NCBI GenBank assembly: GCA_964017045.1
Contig: OZ024809.1
Location: forward strand, 4,673,012-4,737,011
Reading direction: 5' to 3'
Origin: Omphiscola glabra
Taxonomy: Eukaryota; Mollusca; Gastropoda; Lymnaeidae
DNA: 64,000 bases
The notes beneath the pieces are model-generated. The model was not told the origin of the DNA, searched no databases, and worked only from the letters and a program-made list of their open reading frames with translations. Positions 33,633 through 45,215 of this stretch are shown here, piece by piece. Within the stretch, counting starts at the first letter, position 1, and each line of letters starts with the position of its first letter. Both the position numbers and the translations under genes were made by a program.

Positions 33633-35486
33633 TTAACTAAACATGGACCTTTTTAGTATAACTGGAACAATATTGGACCTCTGGACCCTGTCATAGTTTA
33701 AAGCGAATTTAGTAAAGACAGTTGAACGTGATTGATATTTAATTTTATTTCTATTTGATCCTTTAATATAGAGGCACCCGTTATAGCAGATGGCGCCATA
33801 AAGCTGATTTTTCCCGTACCAAAGAACTTCAACAAACTTCACGTTTACTCTTTTATAATCATCACGGTTAATTTCACTAAGACGGCCGTTGGATTGAAGA
33901 ATATATAGTTGTTTTTCTTTTCTGAAACTGATCATATATTTCGCTGATCCTTCAAGACTGTCAAGTCTTGTCCATGTTTGAGACCTGGTGTCCAGACAGT
34001 GTACAGCTGTCTCGTCTACGTCTTTTATAATCTCTGAACAAAATACAAGTATAAACAAATCAAATGAACAAATGTGTTCAATATTATCCGGCGTGGGGAA
34101 ATGAATGTAGCTTTCAAATAAATAAATTCCAAGTCTTGGATTAAATCTAATGAAATGTTTATTATTAGCATTAATTAAATAGACGAATTCTTCAACTGCC
34201 ACACCCAGCCATCGAATACCTGATAGTCGTTTGACTTGCTGCCATTCATTTTGTACAAACACACACAAGCTGCTATCCTCTGAGAAATCCCCTATTGCAA
34301 AAAAATATGTCATGTAAGCAATCAATTTGACAGTAGTGCACGTTTCTAGAAAAGGGCATTTTGGAAGATTATGAAACGTAAACTTGGGGTGACAAGAAAG
34401 AGCGAACAAAAATCCATCACTATTACACATGACTCCAACATTTTCTAAATCGCTACAACTTCTATGAATTGCTGCTTTTGACCACTGACCATGTTCATGT
34501 ACATTAGATTTATATAAGGCGGCGTCCATTAAATATTGTCTTGTTCTGTTGTTGTCCATAATCAATGTGTCACGTGATAATTTTTCTAAATCAAATGAGT
34601 TAACAAGATACAGTCTTGTTTCTGAAAGGAGACTTTCAAGAAATTTCTTTCGATATTCCTTTGAATATTTTGGTTTAATTGCCATAATTTCAACATTTTG
34701 TTCTTGTTCTTCTTCTTCCCATTTTTCTACAGAGAGAAAATCACTTGTGGTATCATGCAGATATTCAGCCATCTTCTCAGAAATAATTTCACTTCCATTG
34801 TTAACCCAGTTTAGAATAGACTCAATGACAACATCTTCAGTAGATACAACCAGATCTTGACTCTTTATAATTTCAATTAAATCGTTTTCATGAAGACACA
34901 GAAACGACTTGGATTTGCTGACTTGGTCATAATTTTTCTTTATAAAATTTCGAACATGTGTCAAAATCATTTCAGATCCCAACTTCCTTGAAGTCGAATA
35001 AATAATTTCCCAGTTTTCCAGAGATGTATTATTCCTGATAAATATTTCACAAAATTCTATGACATTTCTATGCATTATTTGAGATGATATTTCCCAAACT
35101 GCGATGACAGTTTCATTGCAAATATTGTTCGTTATGTAATCTACACAATTGTCAGAGACTATAGTTATTTGAAGTTGATCTGCAGCCAACCAGACACTTA
35201 GCATGTTGTCACGTGTCAAATTATCACTTCCAGTGTAGATAGTTTCTAAAATGGCAGTGAATGATTCTTTAGGGACACCCTCAATCTTTGTTCTTTGTTG
35301 CAGCGATTCTTTCATCCCAGACATGAGAAGACCACGGAAGAACCCAGAACACGCGCTGAGTATCAGACGATGACATTTAAATTCTTCGCCTTCAACTTCA
35401 ACGACGAAATCCTGGAGTTCTTCATCTCCTCTCACAGATGATATCCCGTTAATGATGGCGCAGGCTATTTCTGGTTCCGATGACAT
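33633..35486 (-). CDS. BTB-BACK-propeller (kelch-like) protein, right-arm copy
   Basis: An intact single-exon frame of 617 codons, from ATG at 35486 (MSSEPEIACAI) to the stop at 33633. It has BTB at residues ~18-110 (DFVVEVEGEEFKCHRLILSA), BACK at ~125-225 (STEDVVIESILNWVNNG), a short acidic linker (WEEEEQEQNVE) and a degenerate kelch-like propeller (HCLDTRSQTWTRLDSLEG; KQLYILQSNGRLSEI). The length suits a kelch-like protein, and a Cullin-3 adaptor role is inferred. The upstream ~700 bp and the first ~130 codons are nearly identical to the left-arm gene; after that divergence rises sharply. A splice-acceptor-like signal precedes the exon, as in the left copy. The protein ends RSMFS, giving the full C-terminus that the left copy loses. 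Confidence 0.9.
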   Translation of the reverse strand: MSSEPEIACAIINGISSVRGDEELQDFVVEVEGEEFKCHRLILSACSGFFRGLLMSGMKESLQQRTKIEGVPKESFTAILETIYTGSDNLTRDNMLSVWLAADQLQITIVSDNCVDYITNNICNETVIAVWEISSQIMHRNVIEFCEIFIRNNTSLENWEIIYSTSRKLGSEMILTHVRNFIKKNYDQVSKSKSFLCLHENDLIEIIKSQDLVVSTEDVVIESILNWVNNGSEIISEKMAEYLHDTTSDFLSVEKWEEEEQEQNVEIMAIKPKYSKEYRKKFLESLLSETRLYLVNSFDLEKLSRDTLIMDNNRTRQYLMDAALYKSNVHEHGQWSKAAIHRSCSDLENVGVMCNSDGFLFALSCHPKFTFHNLPKCPFLETCTTVKLIAYMTYFFAIGDFSEDSSLCVFVQNEWQQVKRLSGIRWLGVAVEEFVYLINANNKHFIRFNPRLGIYLFESYIHFPTPDNIEHICSFDLFILVFCSEIIKDVDETAVHCLDTRSQTWTRLDSLEGSAKYMISFRKEKQLYILQSNGRLSEINRDDYKRVNVKFVEVLWYGKNQLYGAICYNGCLYIKGSNRNKIKYQSRSTVFTKFALNYDRVQRSNIVPVILKRSMFS

Positions 35487-35763
35487 GATGGGATTTTGCT
35501 GTGGATTCAATTAATTTTTTCCTGAATATTTAATAAAAATAATGTATAAAATTGCATTATATGAAGAACTTTCATTAATGTATTTACTTTAAGACAAATA
35601 TAAACAATATTCCTAATGAAGAAATGTACGTGATTACCTTTTTTTAAAATAAATTATCAATTTATTTCTTTAAAGATACTCATTTATAAAATAACTATAA
35701 ATAAAACCATGCACCAGAACAAGTTAACAACAACTTCAAAACTAAATTAAGCAACCCCTAAAG

Positions 35764-35960
35764 CAGCGGTTCTCAACCTGTGGGTCGCGACCCCTTTGGG
35801 GGTCGAAAGACCCTTTTCCAGGGGTCGACTAAGGCTATCGGAAAACACATATATCTTACAATTATGAAGTAGCAACGAAAATATTTTGTGGTTCAGGGTC
35901 GCCACAGCCAAGAAGAGCTGTATTATAGGGTCGTTGCATTAGGAAGGTTGAGAACCACTG
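35764..35960. mobile_element. SPIN-like hAT MITE with 8 bp target duplication
   Basis: This 197 bp element starts cagcggttctcaacctgtgg and ends aaggttgagaaccactg, forming inverted repeats of about 15 bp. It is flanked on both sides by ccctaaag (35756-35763 and 35961-35968), a perfect 8 bp hAT target duplication. Internal blocks (gggtcgcgacccctttgggg, atcggaaaacacatat, gaagtagcaacgaaaat) agree with remembered SPIN non-autonomous elements, horizontally transferred hAT transposons of tetrapods, Rhodnius and Lymnaea. The homologous left arm (about 22000-22015) has the unoccupied site. It carries no coding capacity and needs a transposase in trans. Confidence 0.85.
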
Positions 35961-37218
35961 CCCTAAAGACATAGTTTTTCGTATGAATACTTTATAAACT
36001 GTAATATTGAGAAATGGGGGAATGGGCCTGAAAATGTATTTCAAAGTCTTTCCTATAAATCCTTTATAATATGCAATTTGAGCAATGGGGATTAAGCTGA
36101 AAATTTGACAAAACATGCATTCAAGTAACGCATTTTATAAGAATCCCCATAAGTGCTCACCCCTCCCAAGGCCCCCAAACATAGAATTTTTCACGCCTCT
36201 GAACTATATCAATATTTTAAAAATCCACCAGCTTATACACTGCTTAAGAATTTCACCAACACTTTCAGAAAAACAAATATATATATTCTGCACCAAACGC
36301 ACTTGCGATATTAAAAAAACATTTAAAATAATTTTATTTCGTGAAATCAGCGTCATCATTTATTTATATATATCCTTCGTTTTCTCCGTGAAAAACTGGA
36401 AAAACTGATTTTTAAAGGGTTGAGGTGGCTTTGGGGCTGACAATTTGAAGTAATGTTTTGCCATTGGCAACGAGTCTATATGTTGAGTTTTAGCTCGATT
36501 GGTTGATGGGAAGTGTGTCAATTAGCCGTCCGAAGGCTTTGTCAGCAAGCCACAAACAAAAGTGAAGTTAATTTAAAGGAGTAAATAAAAGGGAAAAAAA
36601 CACTTTGTGAAAAGAAAATGAAATGGTTTCTTAACAACAATCCTCTACTAAACTTTCACAGAAACCGATTCTCATTACTTTAATAAGGCGATTCAAAATC
36701 TTGCATTGTTTTAGCAAAATATATTTTAACTAACTATAAAATAGAATTCAACAAGTTTGTAAATGCAGGAACTTAGGACCAGGTCGTTTCAAATGTAACT
36801 CTACTGACCTATCATGGCATACGTGTAATTTGAGTAACAATGATCCACTCCTATAAGCAATATTTTCTAAAACAACTTATTGAACCTTTTGTTACACAAG
36901 TAAAACATATTTTGATTTATCTTTGCACTAATATACCTGGTCGTAAAATCAAACGAAGAATAAAAAAATAAATAAATAAACTTACAATCTTGTTCTGTGA
37001 ATGAAAAATGACGGCTAACGACGGGAATACCCATAATAATATTTGAGTTGTGAGTAAAACTTTGGTCCAATATATTTCCAACTTTCAAAATTATTTGCTC
37101 ATTTTACTAGAGGAGAATCAATAATTAACTCGAGTCAATCCTTTGAGAACCTCACACTAGTATATTGGGTTATTCAGAGAAGCTTATTGGAAGAAGATGT
37201 TGTTACGTACAGTTAGAG

Positions 37219-38850
37219 CAGGGGTCTCAAACTCAAATTATCCAGGGGACGCAAGAGGTAGAGCCTGAGTGACACTTGACCGCATCAAGTATCCCACAAA
37301 AAACGATTACAAATTCAAAGAAGTACAAATGTTACAATCTGCTCAACCTTTATTAATAACACATAAAAACATTTAGATTTCTCAAGAACTAGGCTTCACT
37401 TTCGTCCTTCTTCTCATTGTTGCCAGAGACCTGGTACCGCTTCTTCTTACACGGCTGAGCAACATATGGCTTGAGTGAGGAAACAACTGACTGAGACACT
37501 CAGTACAGCTTGAAGATGCTCATTATTAAATTTGGCCCTGAACTTTGAATTGTTGAAGTTCATAGTCGAAAGGAGCTTTTCACACTAATAGGTACTCACA
37601 AAAAAACGCATGATCCGCTTGAAAAATTGGAAATCTCAAGGAAAGTGGGGGGCACTTCTCTCATAAATTGTCCATGCTTGTATGTTTTTCCATTGACCTC
37701 CCTGAAATTAGCCTTGAGTTCAGAATTGCACTGAAGATCAATCAGCTCCATTTGAATCGAAGGGTTGGGGGCATCTTTCACATGAAAGGGGAAAGTGTAA
37801 GCAAAAATTTGAAAAGTGGCTGTGTGTGTTTTAATGTTTGAAAGAATTTGATAGACTTCTTACTGTAGCTTTGCAATGGCATCAGTATACTTACTGCTGA
37901 ATGGTTTGTCTGAGTCCATGAGTACTTTACATGTTGAGAAATGATAGATGTTTCTCTGAGAAAGCTGAGCTCTCAATAACACATGTTTTATGTAGAACGC
38001 CTTGACTTTGTCATAAACAACACTGACAAGCTGCCGTTTGTCTTGTAACTTCTTGTTAAGTACATTCAGCTCGTGTGTAATGTCAACAAGAAACGCCAAG
38101 TCCTTGAGCCAATTGAAAACCCTAGTGCTAAAAGTACTTATGTCACATTTTTGTCAAAATCAATCTAAGCTATGATCTTTTCTCATCAGGTTTAGCCAAA
38201 TGTACTGCATTAATTTGAAAACAACATTAATTTGCCTAATTCCCTTAATTAAACAACACAAAATATGAAAATGATCACATTTTATCGACAAAAAGAATAT
38301 TTGAACTTGATTATCTCAAAATGTGTATTTTATGACTTAAGTACTTTTAGCACTAAGGTCTTCAATTGGACTACTTAGTACAGGAACAACGACCCTATCC
38401 TTCTCCAAACAGCTGGAAGAATATCTCCTTAGCGGTGGTCTGGCCATGCATTCGAATCACTTAAGAAACTCTCCCATCACTTCAAAATTATCATAAACAC
38501 CACGGACATATATTGCAGTGTAAGTAACGTCTGTGCTCTCATTAAGAGCGACTTAGTATGTTTATTTTTCTCACACAGTTCATCATTAATGTTACAAGAC
38601 AACTTAAAAATGCGCTCTGCCACTGTGTTGGCTAAAATGCTGATTTTTCTTTAACTGTTGCATCACTTTCTTTGTTTGCTTTCTTGAAAAAACCTTGCAG
38701 CATCATTAGACATGTCTTAAGTTTAACGACAATGGTCTTTCTCTTATCTCCCTGGTATTTTGAATATTCTTCAGTATGTCTAGTTAAAAATGACGTCTAA
38801 TAAAACCCGGATGCGAATGGCGGCGCTGCATGTCCGTGTTCAATTTGGAC
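37219..38850 (-). pseudogene. hAT transposase remnant, right arm
   Basis: The minus strand shows VALNESTDVTYTAIYVRGV near 38550-38490, then NWLKDLAFLVDITHELNVL (38120-38060), SELKANFREVNGKTYKHGQF and EEAVPGL. In this order they match hAT transposases of the GTF2IRD2/ZBED type: DESTD core, a DLAFLVDIT block and the C-terminal dimerisation part. Frames are interrupted repeatedly and a MITE splits the middle. The 3' end is the terminus caggggtctcaaactc at 37219, preceded by agttagag, a likely half of the target duplication shared with the left arm. It is inactive. No matching 5' terminus was found. Confidence 0.75.
38109..38371. mobile_element. MITE with long inverted ends inside the hAT remnant
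   Basis: About 260 bp of AT-rich DNA is bounded by inverted repeats of about 37 bp: ccaattgaa plus tagtgctaaaagtactta on the left, and their inverse with a few mismatches on the right. It interrupts the hAT transposase frame and is absent from the left arm's homologous region. Exact ends and target duplication cannot be fixed, because the ccaattgaa parts could be flanking sequence. Confidence 0.55.
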
Positions 38851-38859
38851 TTATGCTCT

Positions 38860-39960
38860 TCGGATGTCATTTGTTGTAGTTTATTTTAGTTAAACTGAAT
38901 AATTGAGTTTACATTACATAGTCCATTCAATTATCTTTCATTTGATACCTCATTTTGTCCTAGAAACCCAACAATAATATTTTTTAAAGTTTTTTTTAAA
39001 TCCCAGACTCTCACTTCTGGTACACCTGGAAGCAACGGGAAAGGAAAGTACAGGACCAAGATGAATGGAATTTCTTGTAGACGGACTATGTCCAAGATGG
39101 GCTAAACGGCATCAATAAATAAGTAAAATGAATCTCAAGCGATAGAGGGGTCTGAGGAGAAGACTTTCTGGCCAGAATGTAATTATTATAAAATCACGAG
39201 GTGCAATGTGGAGTATAGTTGAATTCAATGTAGACTATTTGATCAGGGAAAGGACATTTTAAGAATCTGGGGAGGCATTATGGTGTCAGTGCATGCTTTC
39301 AACTGAATTCAACAAGGTTGTGCTGTGCCAAAGGGTGATAATTTTGCATAAGCTTATTTTCAACCCCATACTGTAACACTGATCAGCGTAAGGGAAAGGA
39401 GTGCCGAAATTGTGGGCTCTTAAGACGGACGCGAAAATTAAAATGCAAGGTTGTATTTTGGCACATACTTAAAATCGTTTAAGAAAGTTTTGAGGTGACA
39501 TTTCAAACTTTTGCTTGGAAAGCGCCAAAAGTACTCATAATAATGATCAAAGACATTTTTAACGCCACACTAGTGGGACATGAACTAAATTTATTCCAGT
39601 TGTGTCACCCTTGAGGGTATGCATTTTACCAAGATTTTTTTCACGGCTTATATTTATATTTTTTTTTTTATTAATTCAAAATATAAGAATGCATTTTATG
39701 AAATACTTTATTTTAGTTTTGCATCATACTATACATAATTTGAGAGCAACGGAAGAGATCCAAGTTTAAAATAATGTAGGTGTTTCTTAAACTTTGAAAC
39801 ATCATGTGGGCCAGCCAAAACGTACGACTGAAGTTGGCCTTGGATATTTTAATGGCTTAAAGATGTTACCTTTAATCTTTAATGGAAGCTGGCTGAGGAA
39901 TAAACCAAAAAATGTAGCAAATGTTGGGGGGGGGGGGGGGGGGGGGCTTGGAAAGTCAAG
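38860..39960. other. right-arm-specific sequence with a 21-G run
   Basis: It has no counterpart in the left arm. Short frames (for example ILRIWGGIMVSVHAFN on the plus strand near 39260) hint at decayed transposase, but no family can be named. A run of 21 G occupies 39926-39946. Confidence 0.35.
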
Positions 39961-41390
39961 CGACAACTCTGATTGACCTGCTTGAGTTTTGCTATATTTA
40001 TTTGATATTACGTTTAGTAATGTGTTTTTTTGTTTAATTATTAAACTTGTTTGGGGGATAACCACATAGTTAAAGGACAAATTTAATTTTTAAAAATGTT
40101 TTCCATCACAAAAAAAAGCTAATATTATTTTAGACATACAACACTAATGAAAATAAAACTTACTTATAAAATTAACTTTTCTATATATTTCAAAGTTTTA
40201 CCAAAGTCAAAAAGAAAAAGAAAAAACAGTTAAGTAGAAAGGTCTCTACATTTTTATGGATGGTAAAAGTGGGTCATTTTTATAAATCGCATGTGAACGG
40301 CTTTTCTATGTGAAGAAGACATGAGTTGTTTACAAAATAAAATTATATTTTAATAAATGTGTGATTTTATCTGATGGAATTCGTATAAAAATAAAGTGAA
40401 CATTTTCCAAAATTTAGTTGATTGAAATGTTTATTTGGATTTTAAATAACTATAACTTTTTCCGATCAAGTACATATTGCATCTTAGATTTATTTAAAAC
40501 ATTTTTCTTTTATCTACAGAATTTATTTTAAATTGACAAACTATTAATATGATTTTTTTTTCAAAAGCTAGTACCAACAAAAAAATGGAATTGGCGTGAT
40601 TATCGAAATGCTAGCTCACCAAAGTATTTTTTTTTTCTCATCTAGAAAACATTTTTTTTTTTTTTTTTAAATCCGTTGAGTTTATTTATTATTCTGATAT
40701 TAAAAAGACAAAAGCAGTTGGGAATTTAATAAATATAGGCTAATTTTTGTTAAAACTCTGTTATTCAGAAAACTTTCTTAAAAATGTAAGACATATAAAG
40801 AAGACACACGCGCTTTCGATTTAATAACCATTGATGAAATGTGCACTATTTGTATGCATCCCTTAAATTCTTAATTAAAATATAATCTAATTTTAAAAAA
40901 ATAAAATATTATTTGATCTAACTCAACTAAATCGGAATCGAGTACAGTTTAAATTATGCTAATAACTAAAGTTTTGTTTTCAAAAAATAATGCCATGAAA
41001 CGATTTCTAATAAACAAATATCGATACTTCAAAAGTAATGGTTTTATGATGAAATATATTTAGAAAATATAAACTTTGATATTGATGTAATTATAATTCA
41101 ATACCGTGTTATTCAAATTTTAAAACTTGTGAAGGAGCAAAAAATAAATGAATAAAAATACTGATATGTGCAAACAATGGGATTTAAGACTGCGGCATAA
41201 AATCAAGAGTGGCCAGTACGATATTTATAATCGAATATTGTGTACCTTTAATATGATAAGCCTTAAGTATATAGATTATCAAAAGTATCGTAGTTAGTGA
41301 TATTTCATAGATTCGACTAACTGTTAAAGGCACCACATACTATTCTTTTTAAAACTTGTAACACAACAAGTCAACCCTGATCTGTCACAT

Positions 41391-42155
41391 GACAATGCTA
41401 TTTATTCCTAACGCACGAATGCGTAGGGATTTGACAATAACGATTTACATCACGAGAAAAAGCAGGAACTAATTTTTGTAGCGGAAGAAGAACTCATGAA
41501 TGTATGAGTGTAGAGAGTGTGCACAAAATTGTCTGAGAGGATGGACGCCATTTAGAATTTTACTATTACGTGAATTTGAAGATAGAATCATATTCAAAGT
41601 GTATTATATTCTTAACTGTAACTTTGATAGTTACAGAGATGTATCAATATCAAGGATTTATTTGTACTATTTATTATTGTGAATAAAGCTATGTGTGATT
41701 TGTACCACTGGATTTGTTTCATTCGTGAGGGAACACGAGGTAGTGGTGAATAAATGAATGAAAAGTGATAACTGCAAATACAGCCCATCTTTCCTATTAT
41801 AGAATTAATAAACATACTGAATGTATGGTTACTTTCAGCATTGTTACAAAACTGTTTGAAACTGAAATTGTAATCGTACTTAATAAAAATATATAATCGT
41901 TATATTGTTGTACACATTTTGCACCGGATGGCTCTTGAATTTCCCCGGGGGCGCTGTGATGCCTGAAAGAAACACTGAAATGTAGTCATATAAACTTTTA
42001 CTAATACACCAAGCAAACATCACTAAATGGTCTCGTAATGATACCTCAACACCACAAACACACCATGCACACGTTTCTAAATGGTCACGAAATGTCACCA
42101 TGCACAATTTCTTCGGAAAGTCAGGGAAAGTCTGCTCTGTCTTTTACCGCCTGGT
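41391..42155. other. intergenic sequence with possible solo LTR and Helitron tail
   Basis: 41391-41700 ends in a polyadenylation-like gtgaataaagc, as an LTR might, but paired termini or a target duplication could not be shown. From about 42110, tcttttaccgcctggtgcg matches the decayed helicase tail of minus-strand Helitrons (compare 7325-7350). Confidence 0.3.
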
Positions 42156-42193
42156 GCGTACTTGAACAAATTAGAAGAATTTTCGAAGTGTGA
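42156..42193. repeat. left target-site duplication of the LINE
   Basis: 38 bp beginning gcgtacttgaacaaattaga, repeated at 44255-44292 with one mismatch. The sequence belongs to a Helitron tail, so the LINE inserted into Helitron DNA. Confidence 0.8.
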
Positions 42194-44253
42194 ACTAGAC
42201 AATGAGGAAACAATTGACAATAATTGGAAAGACATCAAAGAGATATTCATGACTACCTGCTTAGAAGTGTTGGGCCCTGGGCAACAAACGCATAAAGAAT
42301 GGATTTCTGCTGAAACCTTGGAAAAAATTCAGTATAGAAAAAAGAAGAAGGCAAATCTAAACAACAGCCGCACCAGAACCGAAAAGGCCAGAGCATCAAC
42401 AGAATACTCAGAAGCAAATAAAGAAGTTAAACGTAGTATAAAGACATGTAAAAAGAACTACATTGAAGGATTACCAAGTGAAGCAGCAGAGGCAGCGTAC
42501 CATGGAAACACAAGAGAATTATTCAGTACAATCAAATAGTTATCTGGAAAGTTTAACAATCCAGAGAGACCAGTTAAAACTAAAGATGGGAAGTCAATAC
42601 CTGATGAAGAGGGTCAGAAAAAAAAGATGGATAGAGCATTTTGAAGAATTCCTCAACCGGCAAGCCCTACAACACACACTCAACATAGAGCCAGCGGAAC
42701 AAGACCTAGAAATAGATTGCAGCACACCCACAGAACAAGAGATATGCAGAGCAATCAAACAACTAGAGAAAGGCAAGGCGGCAGGTCCAGACAGAATACC
42801 GGCAGAAGCCTAGACAGCAGATATTACGACTAGCACTGACATGCTACACACACTATTCAAGAAAATATGGGAGGAAGAAAAGATACCGATTGAGTGGAAA
42901 GAAGGACACCTATATAAGCTCCCGAAGAAAGGAGACCTTAGTTCTGGCTCTAACTATAGAGGAATAACCCTGCTGTCCATCCCCAGAAAAGTATTCAACA
43001 GAATGCTGCTAAACAGAATGAGGGAGGCAATAGATACCAATCTTAGGGACCAATAAGTAGGTTTCAGAAAAGACAGATCATGCACAGACCAGATTGCCAC
43101 ACTAAGAATTATTGTAGAACAATCCCTGGAGTGGAAACTCGCCACTATACATTAATTTTATTGACCAAGAGAAGGCTTTTGATATTGTAGACAGACATAC
43201 TCTGTGGAAGCTGTTAAGACACTACGGGGTACCACAAAAATTGACAGACATAATTAAGGCTTCTTACGAAGGACTGTCGTGCAGAAGTGTTCATGGTCAA
43301 CAAACAACTGCGGCTTTTGGGGTACAGACCGGTGTCAGACAGGGGTGTCTGCTCTCGCCTGTCTTATTCCTGCCGACCATTGATTGGATAATGAAAATGT
43401 CTACAGAGCAGAAGAGAAATGGTATCCAGTGGACACTAGGGACACAGCTTGGTGATCTGGATTTTACTGATGATCTGGCCCTAATATCACACACACAGCA
43501 ACAGATGCAAGAGAAAACCAATTATGTCGCACAGTACTCTGCTTGCATCGGCCTGAACATCCATAGAAGAAAAAGCAGAGTCCTTAAAATGAGTACATCA
43601 AGCGACACACCTATAGCACTGGAAGGAACACACCTTGAGGAGGTGGACAGCTTTACATACCTCGGCGGCATCATTGACATACAAGGAGGGACAGACGCCG
43701 ACATAACAGTGAGAATCGGCAAGACAAGAGCTGCATTTAACCAGATAAAAAAGTCTGGAGCTGCAGCAACTTGACCCTCCAGAGCAAGATCAGGATATTC
43801 AACACCACAGTGAAACATGTCTTGCTATATGGAGCAGAAAAATGGCGAACAACAGCAGCTGGTTCAAAAAAGCTACAGACATTTATCAAGGCATGCCTCC
43901 GAATGATTCTAAGAATCCGCTGGCCTAATGTCATCACCAACGAGGATCTCTAGCGGCGCACACATCAAGAACCAATTGAACAGTTAGTCTGCCAGCGCAG
44001 ATGGAGATGGCTTGGTCACACCCTCAGAAAATCTACATCAAGTATCACGAGACAAGCCCTCACTTGGAACCTACAGGGAAAGAGAAAAAGAGGTCGACCC
44101 AAAATGACTTGGAGAAGGGAGCTGGAGGCAGACACCAAAAAGAGTGGGCACAACTGGGAACAGCTGGAGAGACTTGCCCAAGACCGGGATACCTGGAGAG
44201 CCTTTGTTTGTGGCCTATGCCCCAGACAGGACGACAGCCGGTGATGATGATGA
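42194..44253 (+). mobile_element. 5'-truncated non-LTR retrotransposon with reverse transcriptase, inactive
   Basis: The plus strand carries the 3' two thirds of a LINE polyprotein. In order: EQEICRAIKQLEKGKAAGPD (about 42736-42795), NYRGITLLSI (about 42951-42980), GVRQGCLLSP (about 43330-43360) and the catalytic box as LDFTDDLAL (about 43456-43482; normally F/Y-A-D-D). The C-terminal region follows ([45 protein letters not shown]). Stops at about 42538, 42811 and 43054 and shifts near 43135 and 43770 break it into pieces. The 3' end is a short (tga)n run before the target duplication. The clade was not settled; RTE- or Nimb-like is possible. Lack of the endonuclease reflects the 5' truncation common in LINEs. 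Confidence 0.85.
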
Positions 44254-44254
44254 T

Positions 44255-44292
44255 GCGTACTCGAACAAATTAGAAGAATTTTCGAAGTGTGA
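44255..44292. repeat. right target-site duplication of the LINE
   Basis: Pairs with 42156-42193, 38 bp with one mismatch. The Helitron tail resumes directly after it with gctgtcc, collinear with 7390-7397. Confidence 0.8.
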
Positions 44293-44690
44293 GCTGTCCA
44301 CACACTTTTAGCGATTGATCCACCCATGCAATAGCTATGTTTGAAATTATATTTATATAGCTCATTTAGTATATATAAACAAATTTATGATGCAATAGCT
44401 CTATTTGAAATTTTATTTACATAGCTCATAATAAAAAAATGACTTTAGGGCCCCTGGACCCAAACGGAATATAATAAAATCGTTGTACGTATTCAGAAAC
44501 CTTTTGCGTTATTGCACGCAACAACTCACCAAAGTTTTATAGCAATAAGAGGAACTATATAGGAAATTATATTTAAATTGCTCATATCATTAAAAAGAAA
44601 CAACTAATTTAGAGCCTTGGTCAAATACTGAATACTGCAAAATGGTTGTACAAATTCAGACACCTACTAACTAACACACATATTCTGGTG
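44293..44690 (-). mobile_element. Helitron array remnant (minus strand)
   Basis: This continues the Helitron interrupted by the LINE. It has two or three decayed ~170 bp units with gaaattatatttatatagct and gggcccctgg-type boxes. No 5' terminus is recognisable. Confidence 0.6.
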
Positions 44691-44849
44691 AAAGACTGAG
44701 ATTACTCTCTTATGACCCCCGGCTAGTAAATTGGCTACCAGCTCCATCTGCTGAGCTGAGCCATACAACATTTTCCTCACGTAGGGTTACCCAACCACCT
44801 GGCTTCCCCCGGGACATTTAGTGAGGGACATTCGGTCAAATTGTGATGT

Positions 44850-45215
44850 AGTGTCCACCGGGATTGGGATACAAAGGAATCAGGATCAGACCGGGATCGG
44901 ATCCTAGCGGGATTGAGATCCAAACGCGATGGTGATACGTCGAGATCGGGATCCAGTTTGGATCAGAAACTCAACGGGATTGGGATCCAGCGGGGATCGG
45001 TAAACCAAAAATTATCGAGAACCCACTGGTATCGGGAAACCACGGGATCGGTTTCCGACCAGTAAAGGGTTACCGACGGGATCGGGAAATCACCGGGATC
45101 GGTATCAAACCGGGTTCGGAATCACATCGGAATCGGAATAACTCCTGGAAAAGAAATCCCATGAGGAAACGGGATCCGATTGTGATCCCACTGGGATCGA
45201 GATCCAATCGGACAA
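44850..45215. repeat. degenerate GC-rich repeat (gggatcgg motif)
   Basis: Many imperfect tandem copies of a roughly 20-25 bp motif around ccgggatcggnatcc or its variants. Divergence makes the unit length uncertain. Frames through it are not genes. Confidence 0.7.

Larger units (their letters stand above)
33620..41390 (-). repeat. right arm of the large inverted duplication
   Basis: Inverse counterpart of 18560-24662. It is longer because it carries the SPIN-like insertion (35764-35960), more of the hAT remnant (to about 38850), a MITE (38109-38371) and about 1.1 kb of unassigned sequence (38860-39960). The outer limit near 41360-41390 matches 18575 and its flank. Each arm places hAT debris upstream of a BTB gene, and the two genes converge on the ~9 kb spacer. 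Confidence 0.85.

Noticed and set aside
39250..39330. Possible Tc1/mariner transposase trace (RIWGGIMVSVHAFN)
   Set aside because: Only one short stretch is suggestive, with stops around it and no terminal inverted repeats; too weak to annotate.
18560..41390. Assembly palindrome as the explanation for the inverted duplication
   Set aside because: The arms differ by many substitutions, by the SPIN-like and MITE insertions and by large indels, which an assembly artefact would not produce.
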